Origin: Planctomycetaceae bacterium
GTDB lineage: Bacteria > Planctomycetota > Planctomycetia > Planctomycetales > Planctomycetaceae
Direction of reading: 5' to 3'
DNA: 43,294 nt
Assembly: GCA_020426325.1 (NCBI GenBank)
Contig: JAGQQG010000053.1
Span: 1-43,294 of the forward strand
In this document: positions 7,801 through 15,947 of the stretch, one piece after another
How positions within the stretch are numbered: the first letter of the stretch is position 1
How the letters are laid out: each line of letters starts with the position of its first letter
Made by a program: the position numbers and the translations under genes
The notes under the pieces: generated by a model
Seen by the model: the letters and a program-made list of their open reading frames with translations, nothing else
Databases searched by the model: none
What the model was told of the DNA's origin: nothing

Positions 7801-8821
7801 CCTTACCTGTGGCGAAGAATACGTCGTCACCCTGGACGACCAGCTGTCTCCCCTCGAACCAGCCGAAGCCCGTGACGCCTGTCTCCTGATCGACGGCCAG
7901 GTAGTGATGCGGCCCACTCGCGTAGAGTTGTCCGTCAGCGAGCAAGGCCCGTGTGCCTCCAATGATCCCCCCTGCATCGGATCGCCAGCTGTAGGTCCGC
8001 TTGGCAAGAAACTCACCAGTTTTTCGATCGAACAGGGCGGGCATCGAACGACCGGAAGGAACGATCAACAACTCGTCCGTGGCCAGCAGATAACCTTGCG
8101 GAGAAAGGTCATTCCGTCCTGCATCAGCAGCACTAATGTTGTCCTGCTTCCAGATCAAGGAACCGTCTGCCGCATCGACAGCGTACAGGTAAACATCCTC
8201 ATGCGGAAAGATGCCCGCCCCAAAGTAGGCAACGCCCTGATCGACGAGAAGCCCCGTCCGAATGGGCCACCGGGAGATCATCTCGCTTCGCGCGAGCAGC
8301 CAGTCCTCCTTCGGTCCTGCACGCAGTGACCACACGTTCTCACCCGTCGACGCGTCGAGACAGTACGCGTAGCCGTCGTCAGATCCGAAGTACACACGAC
8401 CATCAGACAGCGTGGGGGCAAGGCGAATCGGTCCTCCTGTGAAGAACGTCCAGAGTTCTTTACCCGTCTGGATGTCTAAGCAGTGCAACTGGTCGTCGAC
8501 CGATGAGCCGTAGTAGACCTTGCCGTCTGCAATGACCGAGTCGAAGGCGGCATCGTAGTCCATGCGGTTGCCGAGCAGCTTGCCCTCGATCACTCGCCCT
8601 TCGGCTTCTGCGAATGCCACTTCGGGTGCGTCGTTGGGTGTAATGACCCATCGCCTCTGGAGTGGAGCTTCGATGGTCTCAGCAGATGCCCCCTGTCTTT
8701 CGGGACCACCCCGATAGGTCGACCAGTCAGCAGCCGATGCCACCATGACAAGCGCAGACAGGATGCATGGGTAAGCAAAGCTTCGCAGCAGGCGAGAGAG
8801 AATCTGTTGAGACATGATCAT
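4886..8821 (-). CDS. PQQ-like beta-propeller protein with methyltransferase-like insert and malectin-like C-terminus
   Basis: A secreted protein of about 1311 residues with a signal peptide (hydrophobic AYPCILSALVMVASAA). Residues ~33-490 and ~670-1170 carry PQQ-like propeller repeats: many blades read DGxVYxGSxD...LDxxTGxxxW, for example LDIQTGKELWTF and IDLKTGKHRWTYNG. Between them, ~500-650 looks like a Rossmann-type methyltransferase (IYMVEQDAEKVAKARQ for the acidic end of strand 2, then LKPLGGQLIIP for the late strand), but I see no clear glycine-rich SAM loop. The last ~135 residues resemble a malectin-like carbohydrate domain (TIRLHFAE, FTIKLNGQPVL). Start: three ATGs lie at 8827, 8821 and 8815; GGA sits six bases before the one at 8821. 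Function unknown; probably periplasmic. Confidence 0.85.
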   Translation of the reverse strand: MIMSQQILSRLLRSFAYPCILSALVMVASAADWSTYRGGPERQGASAETIEAPLQRRWVITPNDAPEVAFAEAEGRVIEGKLLGNRMDYDAAFDSVIADGKVYYGSSVDDQLHCLDIQTGKELWTFFTGGPIRLAPTLSDGRVYFGSDDGYAYCLDASTGENVWSLRAGPKEDWLLARSEMISRWPIRTGLLVDQGVAYFGAGIFPHEDVYLYAVDAADGSLIWKQDNISAADAGRNDLSPQGYLLATDELLIVPSGRSMPALFDRKTGEFLAKRTYSWRSDAGGIIGGTRALLADGQLYASGPHHYLAVDQETGVTGFGWFEGRQLVVQGDDVFFATGKAVVRANREQYAVNSRERHTLEGQVNDLQRKLYRPDENESQYREQLTEVLAKIESIAKVGFQWEQQTNADAGLLVTSDLVFVGGVRNVTAYALDSGDVVWTAEVEGEASALAAANGHLIVGTTSGHVYAFASANAGELAEIANREQPVTNPFPQDELTEVYQHVAQRILGAANTSRGFCLVFDGQEGRLAYELAKQSQFEIYMVEQDAEKVAKARQSLASAGLYGHRITVHQQTSPQLPYANYFANLMVSDLFSAVRGAQTDVTPLLRHLKPLGGQLIIPTDGVESANGVRGFLVSAATTSGMDRSEIDVEMENDLLTITRGALPGAGDWSHQYGNPANTAVSRDTRVKGGLGVLWYGDPGPGDMVNRHDGAVGPLAVGGKLIIQGDTTIKAYDAYNGMHLWTYENEKALRTGVFQNQNPGNLAASEDRVFHFMGDECFELDAATGETLAVHRLPEDADQGNHVWGYIAVQDGTLFGTATIRQEIEQRARRRGKATEDATDSIFAIDLKTGKHRWTYNGKTISHHTIAIGPEQVYFIDSSITSDQRQEILNQDKSHLVNLTGKEREIAEDRLKSADVRMATAVDIQTGEKVWAEPVDVTDCSDIGIGGGKLTLMYSDGVLILCGANANGHYWDQFVKGEFERRRLVALSSQDGYKLWAKDANYRNRPNIINNQVLAEPWMYDLHTGDIRMRAHPITGKEEPWSIMRTGHHCGMLTGCDSGMLMFRSGYTGFYDLEEDAGTRHFAGHRLGCWINAIPANGLVMIPEASAGCVCQFSIASTIVLEPREAERPWAIYSAVGAKTPVQHMAINLGAPGDRKADDGTIWLSYPRYAAYKETSLDVKLDLQQQFAEGGDFKDINEEFTTVTGTDTPWVYTSWAEGLTSLTLPLLGEGDDPATYTIRLHFAERDEPAKFTIKLNGQPVLKEFTLEAASSDHAAITHEFTDISITDKLTIELEPIEGTTALHAVEVKRNE

Positions 8822-8912
8822 GCACATTCCGGTTGAGGTGGTTGATCCAGATGATGAGGATACCCCACAGGTGGACGAACTCCAAGGAGCGGCTGTTGAT
8901 GTTCAGAGAGTG

Positions 8913-9911
8913 TTAAGGCGTGAGCACGATCTTGCCTGTCAGGGTGCCCTGTTTTTGCAGCGTGTTCTCCTCCTGCAGGCGATGGGCTTTGGCCGCGTCT
9001 TTGAGTGTCAGAGTCTCACCAATCAGCGGCTTCCACTGACCGGACGTGGCCCAGCGATTGATGTCGTCAGCACACTGCCGTTGCTCGTCTGGCGACGCGT
9101 TGAACATGGCAAAGCCGATCAACCGAAGGTCGTTGACGTAAAACGGTCCGACGGGAAACTCAGGCCGCGCGTCACGACCTGCCATCAGGACGATCCGTCC
9201 CCGCTTTTTCATCAAAGGGACCGTGCGGTCGAAGGTGGGCTCCCGTTGCGTCTCCCACCAGAGATCGATCCCGCCGTTTGATTGAGTGAATGAGCGGATG
9301 TCGTCATCGAGCGTCGAGGAGTGGTAATCGAGAACGAGGTCAGCTCCGAGTGACTCGCAGAGTTTCCGCTTTTCCTCGGTCCCTGCTGTTGCGATGACTT
9401 GCGCGCCAGCCGCCTTCGCGAACTGGACGACTGCCGACCCCACACCTCCTGTGCCGCCGTTGACGAATACCACTTCATCCGGTTTCAATCCTGCATGCAG
9501 GAAGAGTCCAAGATGGGCTGTGATTCCTGTCAGTGCACCAGCAGCAGCCTGTTCGTCACTTTGCTCATCGGGTGTGGGGTAAAGCCACTGCTCGTCGACT
9601 GCTGCCAACTCAGCAAACACTCCGGGTCGACCGAAGAATCCCTGGTTGCTGCCCCAGACCCGATCTCCGGGTTGGAACCGAGTGACCGAGCTTCCCACAG
9701 CTTCGACCGTTCCTGCGAGATCACTCCCCACGACATAGGGAAATTGAATGGGCATGGCGATGATCCCCGCACGAAGGTACGTGTCGATTGGATTGACCGC
9801 GACGGCCCCGACCCTGATGAGCACCTGAGTTTCTGTCGGTTGCGGATCAGGCAAGTCCTCGTAACAAATGACGTCCGGGGCACCGGTTTCTCGAATGAAG
9901 GCTGCTTTCAT
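8913..9911 (-). CDS. NADPH:quinone oxidoreductase-type (zinc-free MDR) dehydrogenase
   Basis: A 332-residue cytosolic medium-chain dehydrogenase/reductase. The N-terminal GroES-like domain has VAVNPIDTYLRAG and VVGSDLAGTVEAVG; the nucleotide-binding domain has GGTGGVGSAVVQFAKAAG, the AxxGxxG-type loop, followed by GADLVLDY. The usual Cys/His ligands of the catalytic zinc in alcohol dehydrogenases are absent, so it groups with quinone oxidoreductase/zeta-crystallin enzymes that reduce quinones or enones with NADPH. The ATG at 9909-9911 is chosen; a GTG at 9918-9920 is in frame. It is transcribed away from the phosphorylase gene and about 90 bases before the propeller gene, possibly with it. 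Confidence 0.88.
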   Translation of the reverse strand: MKAAFIRETGAPDVICYEDLPDPQPTETQVLIRVGAVAVNPIDTYLRAGIIAMPIQFPYVVGSDLAGTVEAVGSSVTRFQPGDRVWGSNQGFFGRPGVFAELAAVDEQWLYPTPDEQSDEQAAAGALTGITAHLGLFLHAGLKPDEVVFVNGGTGGVGSAVVQFAKAAGAQVIATAGTEEKRKLCESLGADLVLDYHSSTLDDDIRSFTQSNGGIDLWWETQREPTFDRTVPLMKKRGRIVLMAGRDARPEFPVGPFYVNDLRLIGFAMFNASPDEQRQCADDINRWATSGQWKPLIGETLTLKDAAKAHRLQEENTLQKQGTLTGKIVLTP

Positions 9912-10099
9912 GAGACTCACAAGTTGAGAGGAAGTAACGGTCGCCGCCTGTGTTATCCGGCACGGTTTGTGCTGGGCACTCGACGGCTGTGCTCAGTTCA
10001 CTATACTGCAACCGCGATTGAACGTCAGGGGTCAGCCCTGACGGCATGGCCGATGGAACGGTGATTTCACGACGCAGAATTTCGATTGGATAAAACACG

Positions 10100-12244
10100 A
10101 TGTCACAGAAGTCGATTCATGAGAAGCTGAGTGAACTCTCACAGAATCTCTGGTGGAGTTGGCAGCCTGAAGTCACCAGCATCTTTCGAGAAATCGACCC
10201 TCCCCTCTGGTCGTCACTGTCTCACAACCCTGTACTCCTGCTTCGCGAATACGATGCCGATAAACTCGAAGTCCGTGCCCGTGAAGAGGTCTTGCACTCC
10301 CGTATCAACTGGGCGTATCGACGCTGGCAGGAGTACATGGACTCGCACAACACCTGGGGTGATGTGCATGCCGGAGTGCTTGGGCATCGCCCGGCAGCGT
10401 ACTTCTCAGCAGAGTTCGGGCTCCATGAGTCGCTCCGAATCTACTCCGGCGGCCTTGGAGTCCTGGCCGGTGATCATCTCAAAAGTGCCTCAGATTTGGG
10501 CATTCCTTTAGTTGGTGTGGGACTTTTTTATCACGAAGGATATTTTTCTCAGTCGGTTGATGAGACCGGCTGGCAGCAGGAAGCCTATTCAAACGTTGAT
10601 CCCACAACGCTTCCACTGAAAAAGGTCATGACCGAGCAGGGGGAACCGGTCATCATCTCGGTCGAAACCCGACACGGCAGTATCTACGCATGTGTCTGGC
10701 AACTTGATGTTGGAAGAGTACCGCTGTATCTGCTGGATACGAATATCAAACAGAACTCCGAGGAAGATCGTCAGCTCACGGCACGTTTGTACGGAGGCGA
10801 TCAGCGGACGCGCATCCGTCAGGAGATCATGCTTGGTATTGGAGGAGTGCGAGCTCTCGCTGCACTCGGCATCACTCCTCGAGTGATGCACATGAACGAA
10901 GGACACTCTGCATTTGCTCCTCTGGAAGTGATTCGCATGCGGATGAAGCGTGACGGCCTGTCCTTTGACGATGCATTACGAGAAACCGCCGCCAGTGGTG
11001 TGTTTACAACTCACACTCCGGTGCCTGCCGGTCATGACCGGTTTGATGGAGGGCTCATCGACGAGCATGTCGGACCACTCGCTGAGGAGCTCGGCATCTA
11101 CCATGAAGGGCTCATGGGACTCGGTCGAGTAGATCCACAGAATGTGAACGAGTCATTCTGCATGACGGTACTGGCTTTCAAGACAAGCCGACGGGCCAAT
11201 GCCGTTTCGAACCTGCATGGTGTCGTCAGTCGTCGGATGTGGCGGTCGCTCTGGCCGTGGCGTAGCGAAGAGGAAATCCCCATTGGCCACATCACGAATG
11301 GTGTGCACGTACCAACATGGCTTGCTTCGCAGATGCGAGTGCTTTACGACAGAGTTCTTCCCGAGAAGTGGTATCTCCGCACAGGTGAATCCCGGGTCTG
11401 GAATGGCATCGATAATCTGACGCCCGGCGAACTCTGGGAGACTCACCAGTCACTCAAGAACCGTTTGATCGTCTATGCCCGTCGACGTCTCACACACCAG
11501 GCGGAACGTTATGGCAGGACCGCGAAAGAGATCGATCAACTCCAGTCCTACCTCGATCCGCGAACGTTGACGATCGGTTTCGCCCGCCGATTTGCCCCGT
11601 ACAAACGGGCTGATCTGGTCATGCGGGATCTCGACCTATTGGAGAAGCTCGTCAACGACATCGAAAAACCGGTGCAGTTCATCTTCGCCGGAAAAGCACA
11701 CCCCGCGGATGACCACGGCAAAGCCATTCTGCAGAGGATCGTACGAATGACCCAGGAGCCGCATTTCAAAGGAAAAGTGGTGTTCCTGGAGGACTATGAC
11801 ATCAACCTTGGACGACACCTTGTCCAGGGAGTGGATGTGTGGCTCAACAATCCGCGCCGTCCACTGGAGGCGTCTGGCACCAGCGGCCAAAAAGTCGTTC
11901 TCAACGGGGGACTCAACCTGTCCATCCTCGATGGCTGGTGGGCTGAAGCCTTCGATGGGCAAAACGGCTTCGCGATCGGAACCGGACAAATCCACGCCAA
12001 TCAGGAGATTCAGGATGAGCGTGACGGTGATGACCTGATTCGCGTCCTGGAGGATGAGGTCATTCCTGTGTACTACGATCGCGATCATGACGACCTGCCA
12101 CAGGAATGGATTCGTCGCATGAAGCGATCGGTCCGCACGTTGGGGTGGAGGTTCAACGCGGACCGACAGGTTATGGACTATGTCCGAGAGACGTATATTC
12201 CAGCAGCCGGAAGTCTGTCCTGCGAAATGGTTGTGATGCCGTAG
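10100..12244 (+). CDS. glgP: Alpha-glucan (glycogen) phosphorylase, short GT35 type
   Basis: A 714-residue cytosolic enzyme that releases glucose 1-phosphate from glycogen or maltodextrin. It belongs to the shorter bacterial/archaeal phosphorylases rather than the ~815-residue animal or E. coli form: the N-terminus [16 protein letters not shown] and the glycan/activation region [20 protein letters not shown] are diagnostic. The PLP-lysine motif [13 protein letters not shown] lies at 592-604, with Lys598 as the likely Schiff-base residue, followed by [22 protein letters not shown] is the conserved sugar-phosphate region. The gene is divergent from the oxidoreductase; the branching enzyme gene lies 23 kb away in this window. 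Confidence 0.93.
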   Translation: MSQKSIHEKLSELSQNLWWSWQPEVTSIFREIDPPLWSSLSHNPVLLLREYDADKLEVRAREEVLHSRINWAYRRWQEYMDSHNTWGDVHAGVLGHRPAAYFSAEFGLHESLRIYSGGLGVLAGDHLKSASDLGIPLVGVGLFYHEGYFSQSVDETGWQQEAYSNVDPTTLPLKKVMTEQGEPVIISVETRHGSIYACVWQLDVGRVPLYLLDTNIKQNSEEDRQLTARLYGGDQRTRIRQEIMLGIGGVRALAALGITPRVMHMNEGHSAFAPLEVIRMRMKRDGLSFDDALRETAASGVFTTHTPVPAGHDRFDGGLIDEHVGPLAEELGIYHEGLMGLGRVDPQNVNESFCMTVLAFKTSRRANAVSNLHGVVSRRMWRSLWPWRSEEEIPIGHITNGVHVPTWLASQMRVLYDRVLPEKWYLRTGESRVWNGIDNLTPGELWETHQSLKNRLIVYARRRLTHQAERYGRTAKEIDQLQSYLDPRTLTIGFARRFAPYKRADLVMRDLDLLEKLVNDIEKPVQFIFAGKAHPADDHGKAILQRIVRMTQEPHFKGKVVFLEDYDINLGRHLVQGVDVWLNNPRRPLEASGTSGQKVVLNGGLNLSILDGWWAEAFDGQNGFAIGTGQIHANQEIQDERDGDDLIRVLEDEVIPVYYDRDHDDLPQEWIRRMKRSVRTLGWRFNADRQVMDYVRETYIPAAGSLSCEMVVMP

Positions 12245-12250
12245 TGCATA

Positions 12251-12278
12251 GCAATCCCCCTTGCCGAATCCGGATTGC
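12251..12278 (+). terminator. Possible terminator hairpin after glgP
   Basis: GCAATCC (12251-12257) and GGATTGC (12272-12278) form a 7-bp stem beginning six bases after the glgP stop, followed by AATTTGAC. The loop is long (14 bases) and the T-run is weak. Confidence 0.4.
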
Positions 12279-12318
12279 AATTTGACAATTGGGTGTAGTG
12301 AACACACACTCAATATGA

Positions 12319-13617
12319 ATGAGCAAACTGCAATTGGTGACGGTCAGGCATTTCAATTGGTACGAAGGCTGCGCTGCGGTGCAGACGAGCAGAGTCTTAT
12401 GGTGCGTGATGGCAGCGGTCTCAGTCTGCCTCGTCACTGTTGCACCTGCCTGCTCGGATGATCTGACTCTGAAACGCGTGACTGTCGCTCCGGCAGACGA
12501 ACCTGAGTATGACGGGCTCACGCTCAGCGAATGGCGTGAGCTGATGAAGTCACTCGACTTTCAGTCTCCCGCTGCTGCCAAAGCCGTGCCCGGACTGTTG
12601 ATGCTCCTGCAGGATTGCGACTTGCCGTGGTTTACGCGGAAACAGGCTGCGCTGACGCTGGGACGGATTGGTCAACCTGCAGAGTCCGCAGTCACTGTCT
12701 TGCGATCGCTTCTGATGTCGGACGATCCTGTGGAGCGGGAGGCAATCGCTCCCTGGGCGGCCAAAGCACTCGCTCTCTTTGGTCCACTGGCTGCTGAAGC
12801 GACACCCGAGTTGGAACTGATCCTGACCGACGTGTCTCGTCCGCAGATTGACCGGCTGTGCTGTGTGGAGGCCCTGGGACGGATTGGTGGTGCCCGGGCT
12901 GAGGCGGTCTCCGCTTTGATCAATTTCATTCAGGCTGATATCGGACATACACACGAAGCCCATGAACTTCAGTGTGCCGCTGTCGACGGGCTGGCACTTG
13001 TCGGACCGCAGGCAGCTCCCGCAGTGCCCATTCTCATCCGCCTCACAAGTGACGACTCCGAGTCACTCCGAAAAAATTCGGCAGTGGCTTTGGGAGCGAT
13101 CGGTCCCCCTTCCAGCATTGCAGCTGAAGCATTGGCTGAGCTGGTCCTGTTTGACGAGTTGCCAGAGGTTCGTGAGGCCGCCGCAACTTCGCTTGCGTCC
13201 ATTGGTGATCAAGGCGTTGAAGCCCTCCATCAACTTTTGACCGATCAAGACATGACTGTCCGTCGACTGGCTGCAGAGTCTCTCGGCAAAGTGATCCGTC
13301 CGAATCAGACAACGACTGACGCCCTGTTGGAGGCACTCATGGACACGGATCTTGTTGTCAGGATTGCGGCAGCGGAGTCGTTGTGGCGAACGAACAGAAA
13401 AGGAGAGCGTATCTTGTCAACGATCCTCGACGCACTAACGTCGGAGGATCGGCAGATTCGCATCCGTGCCTATCGACTCCTCCTCGACCTTGGTTCGCAA
13501 GCCGAACCTGTCATTCCCATGCTAAAACGCCTCACCCGTCATGAGCGGCGAGATGTTCGACAGACAGCAACAAAGGCTCTCGACAGACTTCTTTCTTCGC
13601 CTGCAACAGAAGATTGA
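12319..13617 (+). CDS. Secreted HEAT-repeat protein
   Basis: A 432-residue protein with a long N-terminal region and a hydrophobic signal segment (VMAAVSVCLVTVAPA at about 30-44), predicted exported. From about residue 65 to the end it is made of HEAT/PBS-lyase-like helical repeats, about 35-40 residues each, visible as ALTLGRIGQPAESAVTVL, VEALGRIGGARAEAV, SAVALGAIGPP, ATSLASIGDQGVEALHQL and AAESLGKVI. Such repeats form a superhelical scaffold for protein binding; no catalytic motif is seen. The start could be nearer the signal peptide than the ATG at 12319. Its 3' end overlaps the convergent membrane-protein gene by 86 bases. Confidence 0.85.
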   Translation: MSKLQLVTVRHFNWYEGCAAVQTSRVLWCVMAAVSVCLVTVAPACSDDLTLKRVTVAPADEPEYDGLTLSEWRELMKSLDFQSPAAAKAVPGLLMLLQDCDLPWFTRKQAALTLGRIGQPAESAVTVLRSLLMSDDPVEREAIAPWAAKALALFGPLAAEATPELELILTDVSRPQIDRLCCVEALGRIGGARAEAVSALINFIQADIGHTHEAHELQCAAVDGLALVGPQAAPAVPILIRLTSDDSESLRKNSAVALGAIGPPSSIAAEALAELVLFDELPEVREAAATSLASIGDQGVEALHQLLTDQDMTVRRLAAESLGKVIRPNQTTTDALLEALMDTDLVVRIAAAESLWRTNRKGERILSTILDALTSEDRQIRIRAYRLLLDLGSQAEPVIPMLKRLTRHERRDVRQTATKALDRLLSSPATED

Positions 13618-14161
13618 AGTTTGATTGACCGTATGGTTGCGATCTCTTTTGCAGTCTCCAAATGACGATCAGCAAGACTGTATCAGCGATTGTGTAAAGC
13701 AACGTCAGAACATAGAAGATGGGGGCTCCAGCTCCCGCTGGGAAGAATGCAACCCACATGTTCGCCAACAAGTACATTGATGCAACGACCATCAAAAAAG
13801 ACTGGATCAGCCTTTCAGTCGTTTTCTCCTGACGGTCAGCAGCGAGTTTCACAGCGAGTCGCATCGGCAATCGGACTGCGCTGTCACTCAGCACGCTCAG
13901 TTCCCATCGTCTCACGATGTACAGGACGAATGCATCGACCAGGAGCATGACGGGCGACAACTGCATCCAGAAGAGACTGCCGAATGCCCAGAATCCTGCC
14001 AGAAACAATGCACGTCTGCGTCGCCTCAACGCGACTCTCAACACACGGGGAGAGTCGACGACATACGCTGAGAGCACTCCCAGCGAGCGCCAGGACCAAG
14101 GGTAGTAGACGATCCGGCCTTCGTAGCGAATGATCCAGTGTTGGTGGGGTTGCTCAGACAT
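13532..14161 (-). CDS. Membrane protein, about four spans, unknown function
   Basis: A 209-residue protein from the ATG at 14159-14161; 12 more residues are possible upstream but begin in poorer sequence. The N-terminal region (WIIRYEGRIVYYPWSWRSLG) is aromatic and conserved-looking; after a strongly basic stretch VALRRRRRALF come two closely spaced hydrophobic segments (FLAGFWAFGSLFW, MLLVDAFVLYIV) and, later, two more (FLMVVASMYLLANMWVAFF, IFYVLTLLYTIADTVLLIVI). No family recognised. It overlaps the HEAT-repeat gene tail to tail by 86 bases, and sits downstream of the DUF368 gene on the same strand with about 135 bases between them. Confidence 0.65.
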   Translation of the reverse strand: MSEQPHQHWIIRYEGRIVYYPWSWRSLGVLSAYVVDSPRVLRVALRRRRRALFLAGFWAFGSLFWMQLSPVMLLVDAFVLYIVRRWELSVLSDSAVRLPMRLAVKLAADRQEKTTERLIQSFLMVVASMYLLANMWVAFFPAGAGAPIFYVLTLLYTIADTVLLIVIWRLQKRSQPYGQSNFNLLLQAKKEVCREPLLLSVEHLAAHDG

Positions 14162-14296
14162 GCAAGTTTGCGTCTGGTTGCGTTGACCAAACAACATGAT
14201 AGCAGATCAATCGACGAACCGGCGCATTTCCGCACGATTTCCAAGCGAATCTCACAGTGCAATCGACCTCTTGGTTCGGTGTGAAACGTCAGGGCA

Positions 14297-15277
14297 TTAT
14301 TTTGGAGTTTGCTCGTCCTCCAACGGTAAAATGTCGTGCCCGTGTGTCATGCGGTCCAGGATCAGTACGAACAGGGCTGCAGCGATGGCGATGCCGAGCG
14401 TCAGCCAGAAGCGACCATCAATCGGGATCTCGCTGAGCGAGAGGTGTTCAAATTGCTTGAGCTTGAATTCCGGTTGGTCAGGCGTGATATCCTGCTGAAA
14501 CGGCCAGATCTTCCAGAGTGAGCCGAGCATGAAGCCGCACAAGACAGCCATCGTTTGCGGTTCGTGTTTGGCCAGCAACCAGCGAAGTATCTTCGAAAAA
14601 CTGATCAGCCCGATCAGGCAGCCCGCTGCAAATACCACAACGGTCAGGATATTGTCCAAGGTGATCTGGAGATGCAGCGTGTCTTTGATGATCCCGGTGA
14701 TGTCGTGATACTTGCCGAGGATCAACAGGATGAACGCGCCGCTGATCCCTGGTAGAATCATCGCACAAATGCCGACGACGCCGCACAGGAAAACGTACCA
14801 GAGCGCATCCGGCGGTTGTGTGAGGGCGGGTTGTCGCACGATCCAGAAGGCCGCGGCCGCACCGGCCAATATCAAGAAAATCAGGCCGGGGGTCCACTTT
14901 TGAATCATCCGAGCCACGAGGAGACTTGAGGCGGCAATCAGCCCGAAGAACGCCGCCAGTGTGAACTGTGTGTGGTCCCTCAGCAGCCAGTGCATCACAC
15001 TCCCCAGCGCGACGATTCCAGTTGCGATGCCGAATCCCAACGCCATGAGAAATCTCAGGTCGATGTGTCCTGCCGCCTCGCTCCACTGTCGGTTTCTCAG
15101 GTGTCGGATCAGCGTGGCGTCCACATGACTGATCGCGGTCACCAGCCGATTGTAGATACCCAGAATGAGGGCCACGGTCCCGCCAGAGACTCCGGGAATG
15201 ATATCAGCCCCACCCATCAACAGGCCGCGGGCAGCGTGGGTCGCATCGATCCGAAATCCGGTAGGTTGGTCCGTCAT
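14297..15277 (-). CDS. DUF368 membrane protein, polyprenyl-phosphate transporter (PopT-like)
   Basis: A 326-residue integral membrane protein. It shows the two hallmark motifs of DUF368, one per inverted half: PGVSGGT at 28-34 and PGISGAF at 176-182. Eight or more hydrophobic spans are visible (for example FLMALGFGIATGIVALGSVM and ILTVVVFAAGCLIGLISF). Members of this family, named PopT in other bacteria, flip undecaprenyl phosphate back to the cytoplasmic face for peptidoglycan and polysaccharide synthesis; that role is established for other members and inferred here. The ATG at 15275-15277 directly starts the conserved N-terminus. The C-terminus ends in an acidic tail after the last span. 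Confidence 0.88.
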   Translation of the reverse strand: MTDQPTGFRIDATHAARGLLMGGADIIPGVSGGTVALILGIYNRLVTAISHVDATLIRHLRNRQWSEAAGHIDLRFLMALGFGIATGIVALGSVMHWLLRDHTQFTLAAFFGLIAASSLLVARMIQKWTPGLIFLILAGAAAAFWIVRQPALTQPPDALWYVFLCGVVGICAMILPGISGAFILLILGKYHDITGIIKDTLHLQITLDNILTVVVFAAGCLIGLISFSKILRWLLAKHEPQTMAVLCGFMLGSLWKIWPFQQDITPDQPEFKLKQFEHLSLSEIPIDGRFWLTLGIAIAAALFVLILDRMTHGHDILPLEDEQTPK

Positions 15278-15381
15278 GGCCGTTGGTTCGTGAGAGGACT
15301 GTCAATCAGAGTGGCAGAGTCTAGAATGCATGGAGAGGCAATTGCCAGCCACATTCCTGCTCTTCAAGGATCAAATCGCTG

Positions 15382-15900
15382 ATGAAAGGCCCTGGTTTAC
15401 GACTGGAATTGGACGTCCGCAGAGTCTGGCGCTGTGCGGAGTGTGGTGCTGAACGGAGAACGTCTGGCGATCGGACGATTGTCCCGTGCCATGTGTGCAA
15501 ATCTGGGAAGCTGATGTCGCTCGTTGAGCCGCACCGTGCCCCACGTACGCTCCCCGAACCTCTCGACCTCCTGATTGAGTTACATCCGGATGATGTTGAC
15601 GTCGTCGCATCGATTCCCGCTGAACCGATTCCCAATCTTGACGAATCAATGATTCAACTCGCAACGGTCGAGGAGAGCCCCCTTCCCGAGGTCGACACGT
15701 CCTCTGAGAACCCGATTGAAGACAAACGTCGTGAAGGTAAAAAGTCCCGTCGACGATCGCGGAAAAAAAACTCAAATGATCAACCAGCGAAGCCTTCCGC
15801 AACGGATGACACGTCCTCTCGGTCAGAAAGTCCATTGAAGGACACAAGTTTGACATTGGAATCGCCTTCGCCGACGGACAGCTTTGGCGAAGGACTATGA
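15382..15900 (+). CDS. Zinc-ribbon protein with disordered basic/acidic tail
   Basis: A 172-residue protein. Cys18-x2-Cys21 and Cys36-x2-Cys39 form a rubredoxin-like zinc ribbon (WRCAECGAERR ... VPCHVCKSGK). Residues ~55-100 are Pro/Glu/Asp rich; 112-128 is a strongly basic patch (RREGKKSRRRSRKKN), and the remainder is Ser/Thr/Pro rich and probably disordered. No enzyme domain is present. The basic patch could bind nucleic acid (inference). The gene is 47 bases upstream of the VWA gene in the same direction, so the two are probably cotranscribed. Confidence 0.7.
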   Translation: MKGPGLRLELDVRRVWRCAECGAERRTSGDRTIVPCHVCKSGKLMSLVEPHRAPRTLPEPLDLLIELHPDDVDVVASIPAEPIPNLDESMIQLATVEESPLPEVDTSSENPIEDKRREGKKSRRRSRKKNSNDQPAKPSATDDTSSRSESPLKDTSLTLESPSPTDSFGEGL

Positions 15901-15947
15901 GCCTGCTCAATCGTCCGCTCCACAGTTCTTGAATTGAGACACCAGAC

